NCBI GenBank assembly: GCA_043228905.1
Contig: JBHGNT010000007.1
Location: forward strand, 1,674,001-1,738,000
DNA: 64,000 bases
From: Azolla caroliniana
Lineage: Eukaryota > Polypodiophyta
Direction: 5' to 3'
Shown here piece after piece: positions 12,859-21,855 of this stretch (positions are counted from its first letter, which is position 1; each line of letters begins with the position of its first letter). Both the position numbers and the translations under genes were made by a program. The notes beneath the pieces are model-generated. The model was not told the origin of the DNA. It made no database searches and worked only from the letters and a program-made list of their open reading frames with translations.

Positions 12859-15800
12859 TTAAAGACGACGAGTGGAACGAGTCGGCGCTAATTGCGGACC
12901 GGGTTTGTCCGGATACTTTCGGTGGAAATCAGCAAGAAGATCTTGTGCATTGGCAACATTCTCGACGGGTTCCCAAGTACGTTCGCTCGGACTATAACCG
13001 AGCCAATCGACCAAGTAATAAAGTTTGTTGCGAACAAGTTTGGAATCGAGGATGGCAGCAACTTCATACTCCAGGCCGGCGTCCAACTCCAGGGGGGGTG
13101 GCGGTGGTGTCACACGATCGGGAATGGTGTTTGCTTTATAAGGTTCAAGAAGAGAACAATGGAAAACCGGATGTATCTGAAGCTGCGGAGGGAGATCCAG
13201 GCGGAAGGTGACATCATTAATCTTCCCCGTAATACGGAAAGGACCGAGTCGTCGATAATCCAACTTGTCGCACGGTCGAGTAGTCTTGATGTGACGACGT
13301 AAGAGCCATACTCGATCTCCGATGGCAAAAGAGGAGGGAATCCGATGACGATCCGCATAAGTCTTCTGTGTGTGTTGAGCATGACGAAGGTGAGTAGAGA
13401 GATCCATCTGGATCTTGCGTAGCCTCTCCAAATGGTCCTCGGCACGAGGGTTGGTAGGTAGCTCCGGAGTGTCGATCACCGACCAGCGAGGATGGAAACC
13501 GGTATAAGCGAGAAATGGGGAGACCCGAGTCGAGGAGTGAATAGCATTATTATACGCAAACTCCGCAAAGTGGAGAATCTCGGCCCAATCGTCCTGTTGA
13601 TAACTCAGGAAACACCGGAGATATTGCTCCAACGTTTGGTTTGTTCGTTCCGCCTGTCCGTCAGTTTGAGGATGGTAGCCGGAGGAGAGGTTGCAGGAGA
13701 CCTTGAGCATCCTGAAGAGATGCTGCCAAAATTTGGAGACAAATTGCGGGCCTCGGTCACTGATAATACTGTCTGGTAGGCCATGATGCCGAAATACCTC
13801 ACGCATAACAAGAGCGGCGGTTTCCTCGCTAGTGATGGCTTTAGTACATGGCACAAAATGTGCCATCTTCGTATATCGATCGACGACGGTTAGGATAGCA
13901 TCGAACCCCTTCGAGACCGGCAGATCTGTAATAAAATCAAGACAAATAGACTGCCATGGCTTACTTGGAATTGGTAAAGGTTCCAACAAGCCATATGGAT
14001 GGTGTCGTGGCATCTTTGCTCGGCAGCAAGCATCACAGGTCCGAACGTAGTCGTCGACAAAACGGCGCATGTGGGGCCACCAAAAAGATCGCTGCACTAA
14101 CTCCAACGTCTTGGTACTACCAAAATGTCCCGCCGTATGGGTGTCGTGACAATGTTGGACGATTTGAAGGCGACAGGAGCAATCGGGGACATATACGCGC
14201 TTTTTAAAGAATAACAAACCATCATGATATTCGAATTGTCGGTAGTCAATACCTGGTTGTTGAGACTGAGAACAGGATGCCCGAGAAGTATCAATGTGCG
14301 CCAGGATGTCTTGAGCAAAACTATCCGTCTTCAAGGTTGCACGTATGTCATCAGTAATCCGTGAATCCATCGGGGTGTGAAAAATCCGCGTCGTGTGCAA
14401 TCGTGTTGGTCCCAAGATTACTTGCTTTTGATTATCAAATGTTGCGTCACCAGGACGAGGTGCAAGATATGAACGACGTGATAGTGCATCTGCTTTTCCT
14501 TGCTGCTTCCCCGGTCGATATGTGATTTCGAAGTTGAAACGCGTGAGGAATTGCGCCCACCGAGCTTGCCGTCGATTTAGTACGCGAGCGTTCTGAAAAT
14601 AAGCAAGATTTTTATGATCGCTAAAGACAATGACCTGATGTGGAGAGCCCTCTAAGAAATGCCGCCATTGTACAAATGAATCCACGATGGCTAATAACTC
14701 CTTGTCATGTATTTCGTAGTTGATTTCTGCGACATTGAATTTACGCGAATGGAAAGCCACCGGATGCAACTCTTCTTTATCGCCTTGTTGAGAAAGGATG
14801 CTACCGAGGGCGAAATCTGATGCGTCGGCCTCCATGATGAATGGTTTGCTTGTATCCACATGAGCTAGAATCGGTGCTGATGTAAAGGCTTTCTTAAGAT
14901 GCCGAAAAGCCATATCTGCTTCGATGGACCAAAGAAATGCTTGGCCCTTCTTCGTAAGTTGTGTGAGAGGTAAAATAATCTTCGAGTAATCCTGTATAAA
15001 CTTACGGTAGAAGTTAGCAAAGCCTAGAAAACATTGTACATCTCGTACCGACCGTGGAATTTGCCACTCTAGTACAGTTTGGATTTTAGCTGGATCCATG
15101 GCGATGCCCTTTGAGGAGATGACGTAGCCTAGAAATTCCACTTGCTTGCAGTCAAAGCTACATTTCTCTAGCTTGGCATAAAGACCATTCTCGCGGAGTC
15201 GCTTTAGTACTAATAGTACATGAGAATCGTGCTCTTCCTGGGTCTTCGAATAAATCAACAGATCATCCAGATAAATGATCAAACAGATATCCAAGAGGTC
15301 TCTGAATATATCATTTGCCATGTGTTGGAAGACTGCGGGTGCATTGGTTAGGCCAAACGGCATAACAGTATACTCGAAATGCCCATACCGCGTGCGAAAA
15401 GCGGTCTTCCACTCATCTCCCGGTCGGATCCGCACGAGATTATACGCTCCTCGTAGGTCGATTTTAGTAAAAAACTTGGCACCATTAACTCGCTCTAAAA
15501 GACTTGATATAAGAGGAAGTGCATACCTATTCCGGATGGTGACTTTATTCAATCCGCGGTAATCAACGACAAGACGAAGTGAGCCATCTTTCTTCTTGAC
15601 AAAGAAGATGGGTGCACCGGCCGGAGATTTCGAATGACGGATGAACCCGCTTGCCAAGTTCTCCTCTATGTAGGCTCGAAGGACTTCTAACTCGGTGGGT
15701 GACAAATTGTAAATTGGTCCCCATGGTGGCTCGGTTCCTGGTTGTAAATCGATGGGACAGTCATAGGGACGGTGATGAGGAAGGGTACCGGCTTTTACCT

Positions 15801-16431
15801 TGTCAAATACATCGGCATAAGGATGATATTTTGCCGGAAGTTGTATTGAGGAGTCCTTCTTAATAGTGCTAGAAGGATGTACTGATATGGCAAATAGGAA
15901 CATTGCCTCCTTGGGTCCTTCTTCGCGTAGTTGATGGAGTGAAATGGTCGAAACTCGGTGAGTTGATTCTTGGGGTGGTCGATATCGGACTTCTCTTGTT
16001 CTCCAATCTATGGCTGGATTATGTAATTCAAGCCAAGGTAATCCTAGGACAATGGGATGCTCTGGACTACTAATTATATTAAATGATATTATACACACAA
16101 AACTACCTAGGACAACTTGAATGGGTTCTGATTCTTCTACAATATTCCCGGAAGCAATGGGACGACCATCAATGACCACTACAGATGCGGGACAAGGAAG
16201 TTTTCTTAAGGATATCTGAGAAGCTTGGGCAAAATTTCGATCCATGAAACAGGAATTAGCTCCGGAATCTAAAAGTGCTAGGACGGGTACTGGGGGAGTA
16301 CTTTTAGTACTAACAATGACTTGGGCTAGGAACACATTGCTAACTTGCTTGGAAGGAATGGAACCACTAATGGGCTGTACAGATCTAGGGCTGCTGTCCA
16401 ACCAAATGGCTCCTATTTTGGCTGGACTCAA
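12859..16431 (-). CDS. pol: Pol polyprotein of the young chromodomain Gypsy
   Basis: Pol of about 1,190 residues with domains in Ty3/Gypsy order. The aspartic protease has 'LLDSGANS' near residue 54. The reverse transcriptase has 'YLDDLLIYS' near residue 388, and RNase H has 'MEADASDFALGS' near 534. The integrase has an H-H-C-C finger ('HDTHTAGHFG', then C..C), catalytic D near 829 ('LDFITD'), D near 889 ('SDRGPQF') and E near 925 ('DGQAERTNQ'). A chromodomain follows near 1,124-1,170 ('YLVDWLGY', 'RTWEP'). The frame has no ATG at its start: it opens at a TTG that overlaps the gag stop, with an in-frame stop five codons upstream. It is therefore probably made as Gag-Pol by -1 frameshifting. 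All catalytic residues are present. The chromodomain is known in chromoviruses to steer integration to marked chromatin. Confidence 0.93.
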   Translation of the reverse strand: MSPAKIGAIWLDSSPRSVQPISGSIPSKQVSNVFLAQVIVSTKSTPPVPVLALLDSGANSCFMDRNFAQASQISLRKLPCPASVVVIDGRPIASGNIVEESEPIQVVLGSFVCIISFNIISSPEHPIVLGLPWLELHNPAIDWRTREVRYRPPQESTHRVSTISLHQLREEGPKEAMFLFAISVHPSSTIKKDSSIQLPAKYHPYADVFDKVKAGTLPHHRPYDCPIDLQPGTEPPWGPIYNLSPTELEVLRAYIEENLASGFIRHSKSPAGAPIFFVKKKDGSLRLVVDYRGLNKVTIRNRYALPLISSLLERVNGAKFFTKIDLRGAYNLVRIRPGDEWKTAFRTRYGHFEYTVMPFGLTNAPAVFQHMANDIFRDLLDICLIIYLDDLLIYSKTQEEHDSHVLLVLKRLRENGLYAKLEKCSFDCKQVEFLGYVISSKGIAMDPAKIQTVLEWQIPRSVRDVQCFLGFANFYRKFIQDYSKIILPLTQLTKKGQAFLWSIEADMAFRHLKKAFTSAPILAHVDTSKPFIMEADASDFALGSILSQQGDKEELHPVAFHSRKFNVAEINYEIHDKELLAIVDSFVQWRHFLEGSPHQVIVFSDHKNLAYFQNARVLNRRQARWAQFLTRFNFEITYRPGKQQGKADALSRRSYLAPRPGDATFDNQKQVILGPTRLHTTRIFHTPMDSRITDDIRATLKTDSFAQDILAHIDTSRASCSQSQQPGIDYRQFEYHDGLLFFKKRVYVPDCSCRLQIVQHCHDTHTAGHFGSTKTLELVQRSFWWPHMRRFVDDYVRTCDACCRAKMPRHHPYGLLEPLPIPSKPWQSICLDFITDLPVSKGFDAILTVVDRYTKMAHFVPCTKAITSEETAALVMREVFRHHGLPDSIISDRGPQFVSKFWQHLFRMLKVSCNLSSGYHPQTDGQAERTNQTLEQYLRCFLSYQQDDWAEILHFAEFAYNNAIHSSTRVSPFLAYTGFHPRWSVIDTPELPTNPRAEDHLERLRKIQMDLSTHLRHAQHTQKTYADRHRIPSSFAIGDRVWLLRRHIKTTRPCDKLDYRRLGPFRITGKINDVTFRLDLPPQLQIHPVFHCSLLEPYKANTIPDRVTPPPPPLELDAGLEYEVAAILDSKLVRNKLYYLVDWLGYSPSERTWEPVENVANAQDLLADFHRKYPDKPGPQLAPTRSTRRL

Positions 16432-17585
16432 TCGTTTAACTCTTCATCTAATTGACTAAGGATTTCAAATTTATTTGAGATACTTGGGCTATTAGTACTA
16501 TGGATACTATCTGACACTCTATTAGTACTATTAATACTATCAGACACTCCGAAGGGAAGAATTGACTCGGGTTTAGTACAGGCGACGATTTGATTTACCT
16601 GTCTTCTTGGCCTATGGGGACAATTGATGGCGATATGTCCTGGTCCACCGCAATAAAGACATAATCGATTGGCACGTCGTCGTTGCTTTTCTTCTTCCGA
16701 TAACGGGCCGCGTCGACGCATGGTATCGATCTCCATCGGTGTCGAAGTATTTGCTTGAGGTATGTCTCGTGCAAACGGTTTAGCCGCGACTGCGGCGTAA
16801 GTGGGCTCTGGCCTAGAGCGTGGTATCTGTAATTGACGTTCTGAACGCCGTTCAAAAAGGCGGTTGTCACATCGAACTGCTCGACTGATTGCCTCCGTAA
16901 GAGACTTTGGTTCTTCGGGGAAAGTTAGAAGTAGATCTTTGACATCGTTTCGCAAGCCATAGCGAAACTGCTCCATTAGTGCTTGATCATCCCAGGGTAT
17001 ATCTGAAGCAAGTAGGCGGAAATCCGCCGCGTAGGCAGAGGCTGGACGATCGCCTTGACGCAATCGCCGGATCTTGTTGATCGCCGTCCTGATGCTGTCG
17101 GTGTCTCCAAAGCAGGCTTTAAACTCACCAATAAAATCTTCAAAGTTATTAAGTAAGGGTGATTGTTTTTCTAGAAGCGGAGCAAACCATGCCAAGGCTG
17201 AGCCGCTAAGTAGCGTGCCTATTAGGCCGACTCGAGATGCATCAGTGGGATATCGGGAAGGATGCATCTGGATGACTAAGCGTACCTGATTAAGGAATCC
17301 CCGGAATTGCGAACGCGTTCCATCAAATTTCACAGGAAGTCCAATCTTGGGCTCTTTATGAAATCCTTGGGGACTGGATCCTTGTTGTTGCAACGCTGCT
17401 TCGAGTTGTTGTACCCGTAACGCTAACTCCCCATGTTGTTGTTGCGTTTGTTGTTTTTCTAGAGCGATTTGTTGCAGATCCCCTATCAGCCGTTGGTTTT
17501 CTTGTTCCAGGGCAACAAACTTTTCTTTTAGGCACTGTAGCTCGGAGAAAACGGATTGGTATTCTTGGGCGCTAACAGTAGCCAT
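16428..17585 (-). CDS. gag: Gag of the young chromodomain Gypsy
   Basis: Gag of 385 residues starting at an ATG at 17,585, 70 bases inside the 5' LTR edge. A glutamine-rich coiled-coil-like N-terminus (about residues 10-70) is followed by a retrotransposon-gag capsid-like domain (about 80-240, with 'PVKFDGTRSQFRGFL' and 'ALAWFAPLL'). Near residue 310 is a CCHC zinc knuckle, 'CLYCGGPGHIAINC', for RNA binding. The C-terminal tail is Ser/Asn-rich. Gag forms the particle that packages the RNA. It ends at a TGA directly after a candidate frameshift site, and the pol frame begins at the same place. Confidence 0.92.
   Translation of the reverse strand: MATVSAQEYQSVFSELQCLKEKFVALEQENQRLIGDLQQIALEKQQTQQQHGELALRVQQLEAALQQQGSSPQGFHKEPKIGLPVKFDGTRSQFRGFLNQVRLVIQMHPSRYPTDASRVGLIGTLLSGSALAWFAPLLEKQSPLLNNFEDFIGEFKACFGDTDSIRTAINKIRRLRQGDRPASAYAADFRLLASDIPWDDQALMEQFRYGLRNDVKDLLLTFPEEPKSLTEAISRAVRCDNRLFERRSERQLQIPRSRPEPTYAAVAAKPFARDIPQANTSTPMEIDTMRRRGPLSEEEKQRRRANRLCLYCGGPGHIAINCPHRPRRQVNQIVACTKPESILPFGVSDSINSTNRVSDSIHSTNSPSISNKFEILSQLDEELND
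16432..16441 (-). promoter_or_regulatory. Candidate -1 frameshift site (G TTA AAC) at the gag/pol junction
   Basis: In minus sense the gag codons end GAG TTA AAC GAT TGA. The heptamer G TTA AAC fits the pattern for simultaneous -1 slippage in A and P sites; GUUAAAC is a known slippery sequence in some RNA viruses. Slipping back one base gives ...CGA TTG AGT, which is exactly the pol frame. The site lies one codon before the gag stop, and the pol frame opens only four codons upstream. I have not assessed a downstream RNA structure. Confidence 0.65.
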
Positions 17586-17640
17586 AGTATAGGGGAAAGG
17601 GTAGGAGGATGAGGGAGAGTGACAAGTAGGCTAGAGGAAA

Positions 17641-17654
17641 AAATTGGTTCAAAC
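17641..17654 (-). promoter_or_regulatory. Candidate self-priming primer-binding site
   Basis: The bases directly after the 5' LTR read GTTTGAACCAATTT in sense. They lack the TGG start expected for pairing to a tRNA 3' CCA end. Instead, TTGAACCAATTT is complementary over 12 bases to AAATTGGTTCAA in the R region (17,866 downward in sense), which begins 33 nt after the start of the TATA box. This is the arrangement known for self-priming Tf1/sushi elements. Confidence 0.65.
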
Positions 17655-18077
17655 TGTCAGGAATAGTACTAAAACAGAGATGGAATTAGTACTAAGAAGA
17701 GTAGTACTATTAGTACTAAGAGGACGGGACTGCGTAAGATTCCCGAGAGAGAGAAAGTGAGAAGAGGAGAGAGAGAGGGAAATAAGATGATGACAGCAGC
17801 TCTTATATTATATGAAAGATAAGTACAAATCGACTAAGAGGCTTAAGACTGGTGTTGAACCAATTTGGTTCAACATAATGCCTAGTGCCCTCTTTTATAG
17901 TGTTTTCAGGAGTAATCCTGAAGCTTCTAGAATGTTCCAGAGAAATCTGGAATATACACTAATTTCCTATAATAAAATGTAAATGAAAATAATATCCTAC
18001 GTATTACAATACATGATCTAATGGTAAGAGCTCGACCCATGTAGCATAAAGTCATGGGTTCGAGTCTTGCCATGACA
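17655..18077 (-). repeat. 5' LTR of the young chromodomain Gypsy
   Basis: 423 bp, identical to the 12,425-12,847 copy apart from a C/T at the position in 'gacggga.tgcg'. Sense TATA at 17,893-17,899; palindrome at 17,854-17,874; tRNA-like module at 18,011-18,077 on the plus strand, antisense to the LTR and about 115-180 bp upstream of the TATA box. Confidence 0.92.
18011..18077 (+). other. tRNA-like module at the LTR tip (antisense; second copy 12,781-12,847)
   Basis: TGATCTAATGG is a weak A-box and GGTTCGAGTCT a near-consensus B-box, about 45 bases apart. A 'CCCATG...CATGGG' stem lies between them. The module ends exactly at the LTR terminus. Confidence 0.5.
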
Positions 18078-18082
18078 GGTTT

Positions 18083-18660
18083 TCGGATGTCGCCATAAAT
18101 ATCCTTCATGCAAGAAGAACTTATGGGCTTTCTTGCAAAACTGTGCGAACTCTTTTCCAGATCGACCTTTGTACTTGTTAGGGGTTTGTAGGTATTTCCC
18201 TATTTCCTTGAATTCTTCTTCACACTCCTCTTCTAGAAATTGCATTCCTCCTTCCCGGGTAATGCTTGTGGTAAGGACTCTTTGCTCTTTGTCCTCATCG
18301 TCCGAGTCTGGAATCTCCTCTTCCTCATACCTTGCTCTTGATAACATATCTGCTACTGCATTTCTATTCCCAGAGATATGTCGAACTTCAGGGTTGATTG
18401 ATCTAATATAGATACACCCTCTTAACATGGCTTGATCTAGAATATCACAATTAGCTATGATACCAAGAATAGGCAAACAATCTGTTTTTATTATTACTTC
18501 AGCACCAATTAAGTAATCTCTATCTGTCTTAACTGTTGTTACTACCCCCCATAGCTCTCTTTTGACCTGTGCATATTTTCTTTGTCGACCACTGAGAACC
18601 TTTGCCCCGAATTGGACTGGATACCTTTCTTCCCTATCTTGTTGGCTTATCACCCATCCA
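18083..18660 (-). pseudogene. Gypsy-1 RNase H fragment
   Basis: It encodes 'RYPVQFGAKVLSGRQRKYAQ', 'VIIKTDCLPILG' and 'EVRHISGNRNAVADMLSR', the RNase H block of a Ty3/Gypsy pol, then an acidic linker leading into the integrase zinc finger. The frame runs into the nested element at 18,077 and continues at 12,424. It starts abruptly: the protease and the reverse transcriptase palm expected upstream are missing. Confidence 0.8.
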
Positions 18661-19275
18661 AGCCCTTTTCACCTCCTCCAAGTCTTCGGTAAGTCCACTC
18701 GGACCATTCTGATCTTCTAGAAGCATTCCCAAGTTCTTCCTGTCTTTAATATTAGTAGCTTGTAGAAACAATATTACTCTATCTGGCATTATTATATTTC
18801 TATCTCTAACATTGATTTGCTCAAATCTTTCTTAAAACTCTTTTAACACTTCCAAAACACTTAAATGTTTATCAAACTCTACCCAATCCATGAAAGCTCG
18901 CCTTGTCATCCTTGACATATCGTTGAGGTTGTATTCATTCATTAATGCTCTTTCAAATGTTGTCCATGTCCAATTCTCCCTCTAGACCTCTTGGATCCTC
19001 TCTTGTAGCCCAATCGCAGCGGCTCGACTAAAGCTATTAATTTTTGCAGCTTCGTCGACATCATGTTTAAGCATTTCTTCATTGTAAATCTTCAGAAATC
19101 TTGCTAAATTTATACCTTCGAAGATTCCTACTCGAGCAAGAATATTGTTGATGGCTTTGTCGATGCTTGCCATCATACCTTGCTCTCGCATCATTCGTTC
19201 CACCATCGTACACATTAGCCTCATTTGCTCCTCCATTTCTCCTTGTCGCCGCCTTCACATCGGGTTCACCAAATG
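18661..19275 (-). pseudogene. Gypsy-1 gag fragment and primer-binding region
   Basis: From 19,236 it encodes a gag-like piece ('SIDKAINNILARVG', 'FMDWVEFDKHL', 'DRKNLGMLLEDQNG') similar to the gag of Gypsy-2 ('FMEWVEIPEK', 'DREQVGFLLETDDG'), with one early stop. It joins the RNase H fragment directly near 18,655, so a large internal deletion has removed protease and RT. The bases next to the 5' LTR (19,261-19,275) read in sense CATTTGGTGAACCCG, close to the matching place in Gypsy-2 (TATTTGGTGTACCTG). They are a candidate primer-binding site that I cannot assign to a tRNA. Confidence 0.7.
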
Positions 19276-19467
19276 TGTCGAGGTAGTTGTGGTTCGTGCG
19301 GCGAAGTCACAGGGACTAAGGTTAAGGGGAGTTGAAGGAACTTTTATAAGGCTTGCGCACAAATGTTAGGAAGATTAAGGATAAAAAGAATAAGAGTTTA
19401 AAGTAATGTGTGTGTGAGAGAGAGAGAGACGAGTATAGATAAAAGATAGAGACAATGTATGATTCAA
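19276..19467 (-). mobile_element. Gypsy-1 5' LTR, truncated
   Basis: 192 bp that match the first 190 bp of the 820-bp 3' LTR and then stop at 'gattcaag', where LINE-A sequence begins. About 630 bp of this LTR is missing. Confidence 0.85.
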
Positions 19468-21410
19468 GCTGGATGCACCTCTGTAAAAGGCACTCATTCC
19501 AAGGATCCATTGTTGTTCAAAGTCTAGGACTGCCATCACTACTTTTAGGAAATCCCATGAAATCCTGTCATATGCTTTTTCGAAGTTGAGTAGCATTACT
19601 GCTAGGTTCACTTCTTGCTCCTCCGCCCATGCTAAGTATTCCCAGAATGTTATCACATTGTCAACAATGCTCCGGTTTTCTAGGAAGCCAGTTTGCATTG
19701 TATGTATAATGTCCCCAAGCACCATTTTCAATCTGTTAGTTACGACTTTGGCCATTATCTTATATGCATTGGTGAGAATTGTCAATGGTCGCCAATTATC
19801 AAGTGTTGTTAGTTCTTTACCAACCTTGGGTATTAAATAAATCATGCCTCTACACATTGTTGTGGGCATTAATCCTTCTACCATAATGTATTGCATCCCT
19901 GCCAACATGTCATCCTTAATTAGATCCCAATATTGGATGTAAAAGTATATAGGAAGTCCATCAATTCATGCACAACTTTGTTTGTTCATATCCCCAATAG
20001 CATCCCACAATTCATGCATACCTATAGGGGTATTTAGTTGGTCCATCATCTGAGTTGTAACTTTCCTTGGTATCCTATTTATTATATTTTTGAAGGCAAC
20101 CTGATCAATCAATTCCTCATTGCATACACTTAGTAGTTGAGTATAATAGCTTGTGGCTATTTCAAGCATTTCCTCTTTGCATGTGGTCATTGTGCCATCT
20201 ATATTTTTTAAACACGAAGGTTGAATCCCGGATCCTTTGCATTTAACAGCTTCAAATAATCCTTTAGTAACCTAATCTCCTACCCTCATCCAGCTTGCTG
20301 CCTTACTTCGATAGGCATAGGTACTCCTAAGTTTTTGGTACATCTCTAATTTGCTTTTGGCCTCCTCTAGTCGAGCCTCAATCCATACATTATGTGGGTA
20401 TAATTCTCTTAGTCTTTGCATAGAAGCGAGTGACCATTGCATTCTCTGCATTCTCTGCATTTTCTCCCTTATCTCTTTTCTAATTTCAATCGCTTTATGT
20501 TGAAAAAAACCTACACATGCCTCAAGTTTCTCAGCCAGCCTATGAGCAAGGTCAAGGTACCTCCATTTGATATTAGACCATATTTTCCGTATATCATCGG
20601 TCCAATTAGTATCCATAACCAATTCCTTGCATACCTTCACATTATGTGGCTTGCAACGATTGTTTTCTTGTATGTGCAACAGAACTGGGGCATGATCAGA
20701 GAACATTGTACCCAGACAAATAATGCATCTGCCTTTCCTATCCATGAGTCAGGGGTCCAAATACCATCTATCCAACCTGAACATCGTCCGCTTATGCACA
20801 CTTCCTCCTACTCTAGAGTATCAAAGAGATTTTTATTTTTGCATTTGAAAGTTCAGTGCATTCCAACAATCTAACACATTATATGCTAAACAAAACTTAT
20901 CCCATGCATACTTCTTCGCCCCCTGCATCGTGCCATTTGCATTGCCTCTTCTATCTTCTGGATGCTCCACCATATTAAAGTCTCCTCCAATGATCCACAA
21001 CTCAGCATCTGGTTTCTTGGCCACTAATTGCAACCAGAATTCTTGTCTTTCAGCATCTGAATTTGGGGCATATATGTTCAGTATGCTCAGGTGCCCACAA
21101 CTATGTTTTATCCTTATGTAGACAGCACGACCCTCAATTAAACTCCTCCTACATGTACAATCAACAATAAACTTAGCTTTCATAGCTATAAGTACTCCCC
21201 CCTGAATTTGCCTATCCCCCGTAACTACTGACCATGTATTGGTCCAGTTCCCAGTGCAAATGCTTCCAATTTTATTCATCTTATCCTCATCTAGATGGTG
21301 CTCCTGCACCAAGATAATATCAGGCACCACTGCCTCAGTGCAACGCTAGATTTCAACAGCCAATACATTCTTTTTCATCTGGAATTGAGTGCCACCAATT
21401 CCTTGTATAT
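19468..21410 (-). pseudogene. LINE-A ORF2, 5' part (endonuclease and RT N-terminus)
   Basis: This encodes the first part of an L1-type ORF2 on the minus strand. The APE-like endonuclease shows 'VQEHHLDEDK' near 21,310, 'LNIYAPNSD' near 21,070, 'GGDFNMV' near 20,985 and 'SDHAPV' near 20,690. An alpha-helical linker follows (20,600-20,270). The RT start shows 'LIPKVGK', 'NWRPLTILTNAYKIMAKV', 'QTGFLENRSI' and the motif 'LNFEKAYDRISWDFL' (where the catalytic D would be, an N is seen) between 19,830 and 19,570. Stops lie near 20,833, 20,272 and 19,966. The frame breaks off at 'FYRGAS' where Gypsy-1 begins; it resumes at 10,405 after about 20 residues lost. Confidence 0.85.
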
Positions 21411-21855
21411 TCCAAGTTAGCAAGCTAAGATTCATATAACCTGCACCTTCTAAGGCCCGGCCAATGCATTTTCTGCTTCCAATATGGTAGCTAATATCCT
21501 ATCTTGGAGATTTTCCTCGTCCAAATGTGTCAGCATTTCAAGGATGTACACCATGAATTCCGTGAACAATTTAGGAATCTTCCTAAATTCCACATTTATG
21601 TAGCATATGCCTTGTTCATCACCTTGCCCGAACTCCAGATCAAGGCATCTTTCCATCGTCTTTTCATTTTCATCCCTATTGCAGTACCATATGATGAGTC
21701 TACATGAACATCCATTTGTTGTTCCAAACATCCAAGTGCTTCTTCTCTACTATGTGGTTCCCTATTTCCCAAGGCCAAAATATAGGACAAACCAGTGATC
21801 CATCCTTCGTCAATACATTTACCATATATATTGACTCTACATATGATGTCCTTCT

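Larger units (their letters stand above)
12425..18077 (-). mobile_element. Young chromodomain Ty3/Gypsy element, apparently intact
   Basis: A complete LTR retrotransposon of 5,653 bp on the minus strand. The LTRs are 423 bp each (12,425-12,847 and 17,655-18,077), run TGTCAGG...CATGACA, and differ at one position that I can see. A 5-bp target duplication GGTTT flanks it (12,420-12,424 and 18,078-18,082). It encodes an open gag (385 codons) and an open pol (about 1,190 codons) with a chromodomain. Gag and pol composition and the chromodomain architecture resemble Tcn1/Tf1-sushi-type chromoviruses; that assignment is from memory of the families. It sits inside Gypsy-1. Near-identical LTRs and intact frames suggest a recent insertion. 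Confidence 0.93.

Noticed and set aside
12892-13302. Plus-strand ORFs over the chromodomain Gypsy pol (136 codons and others)
   Set aside because: They are antisense to a pol frame with full domain content and have no motif of their own.
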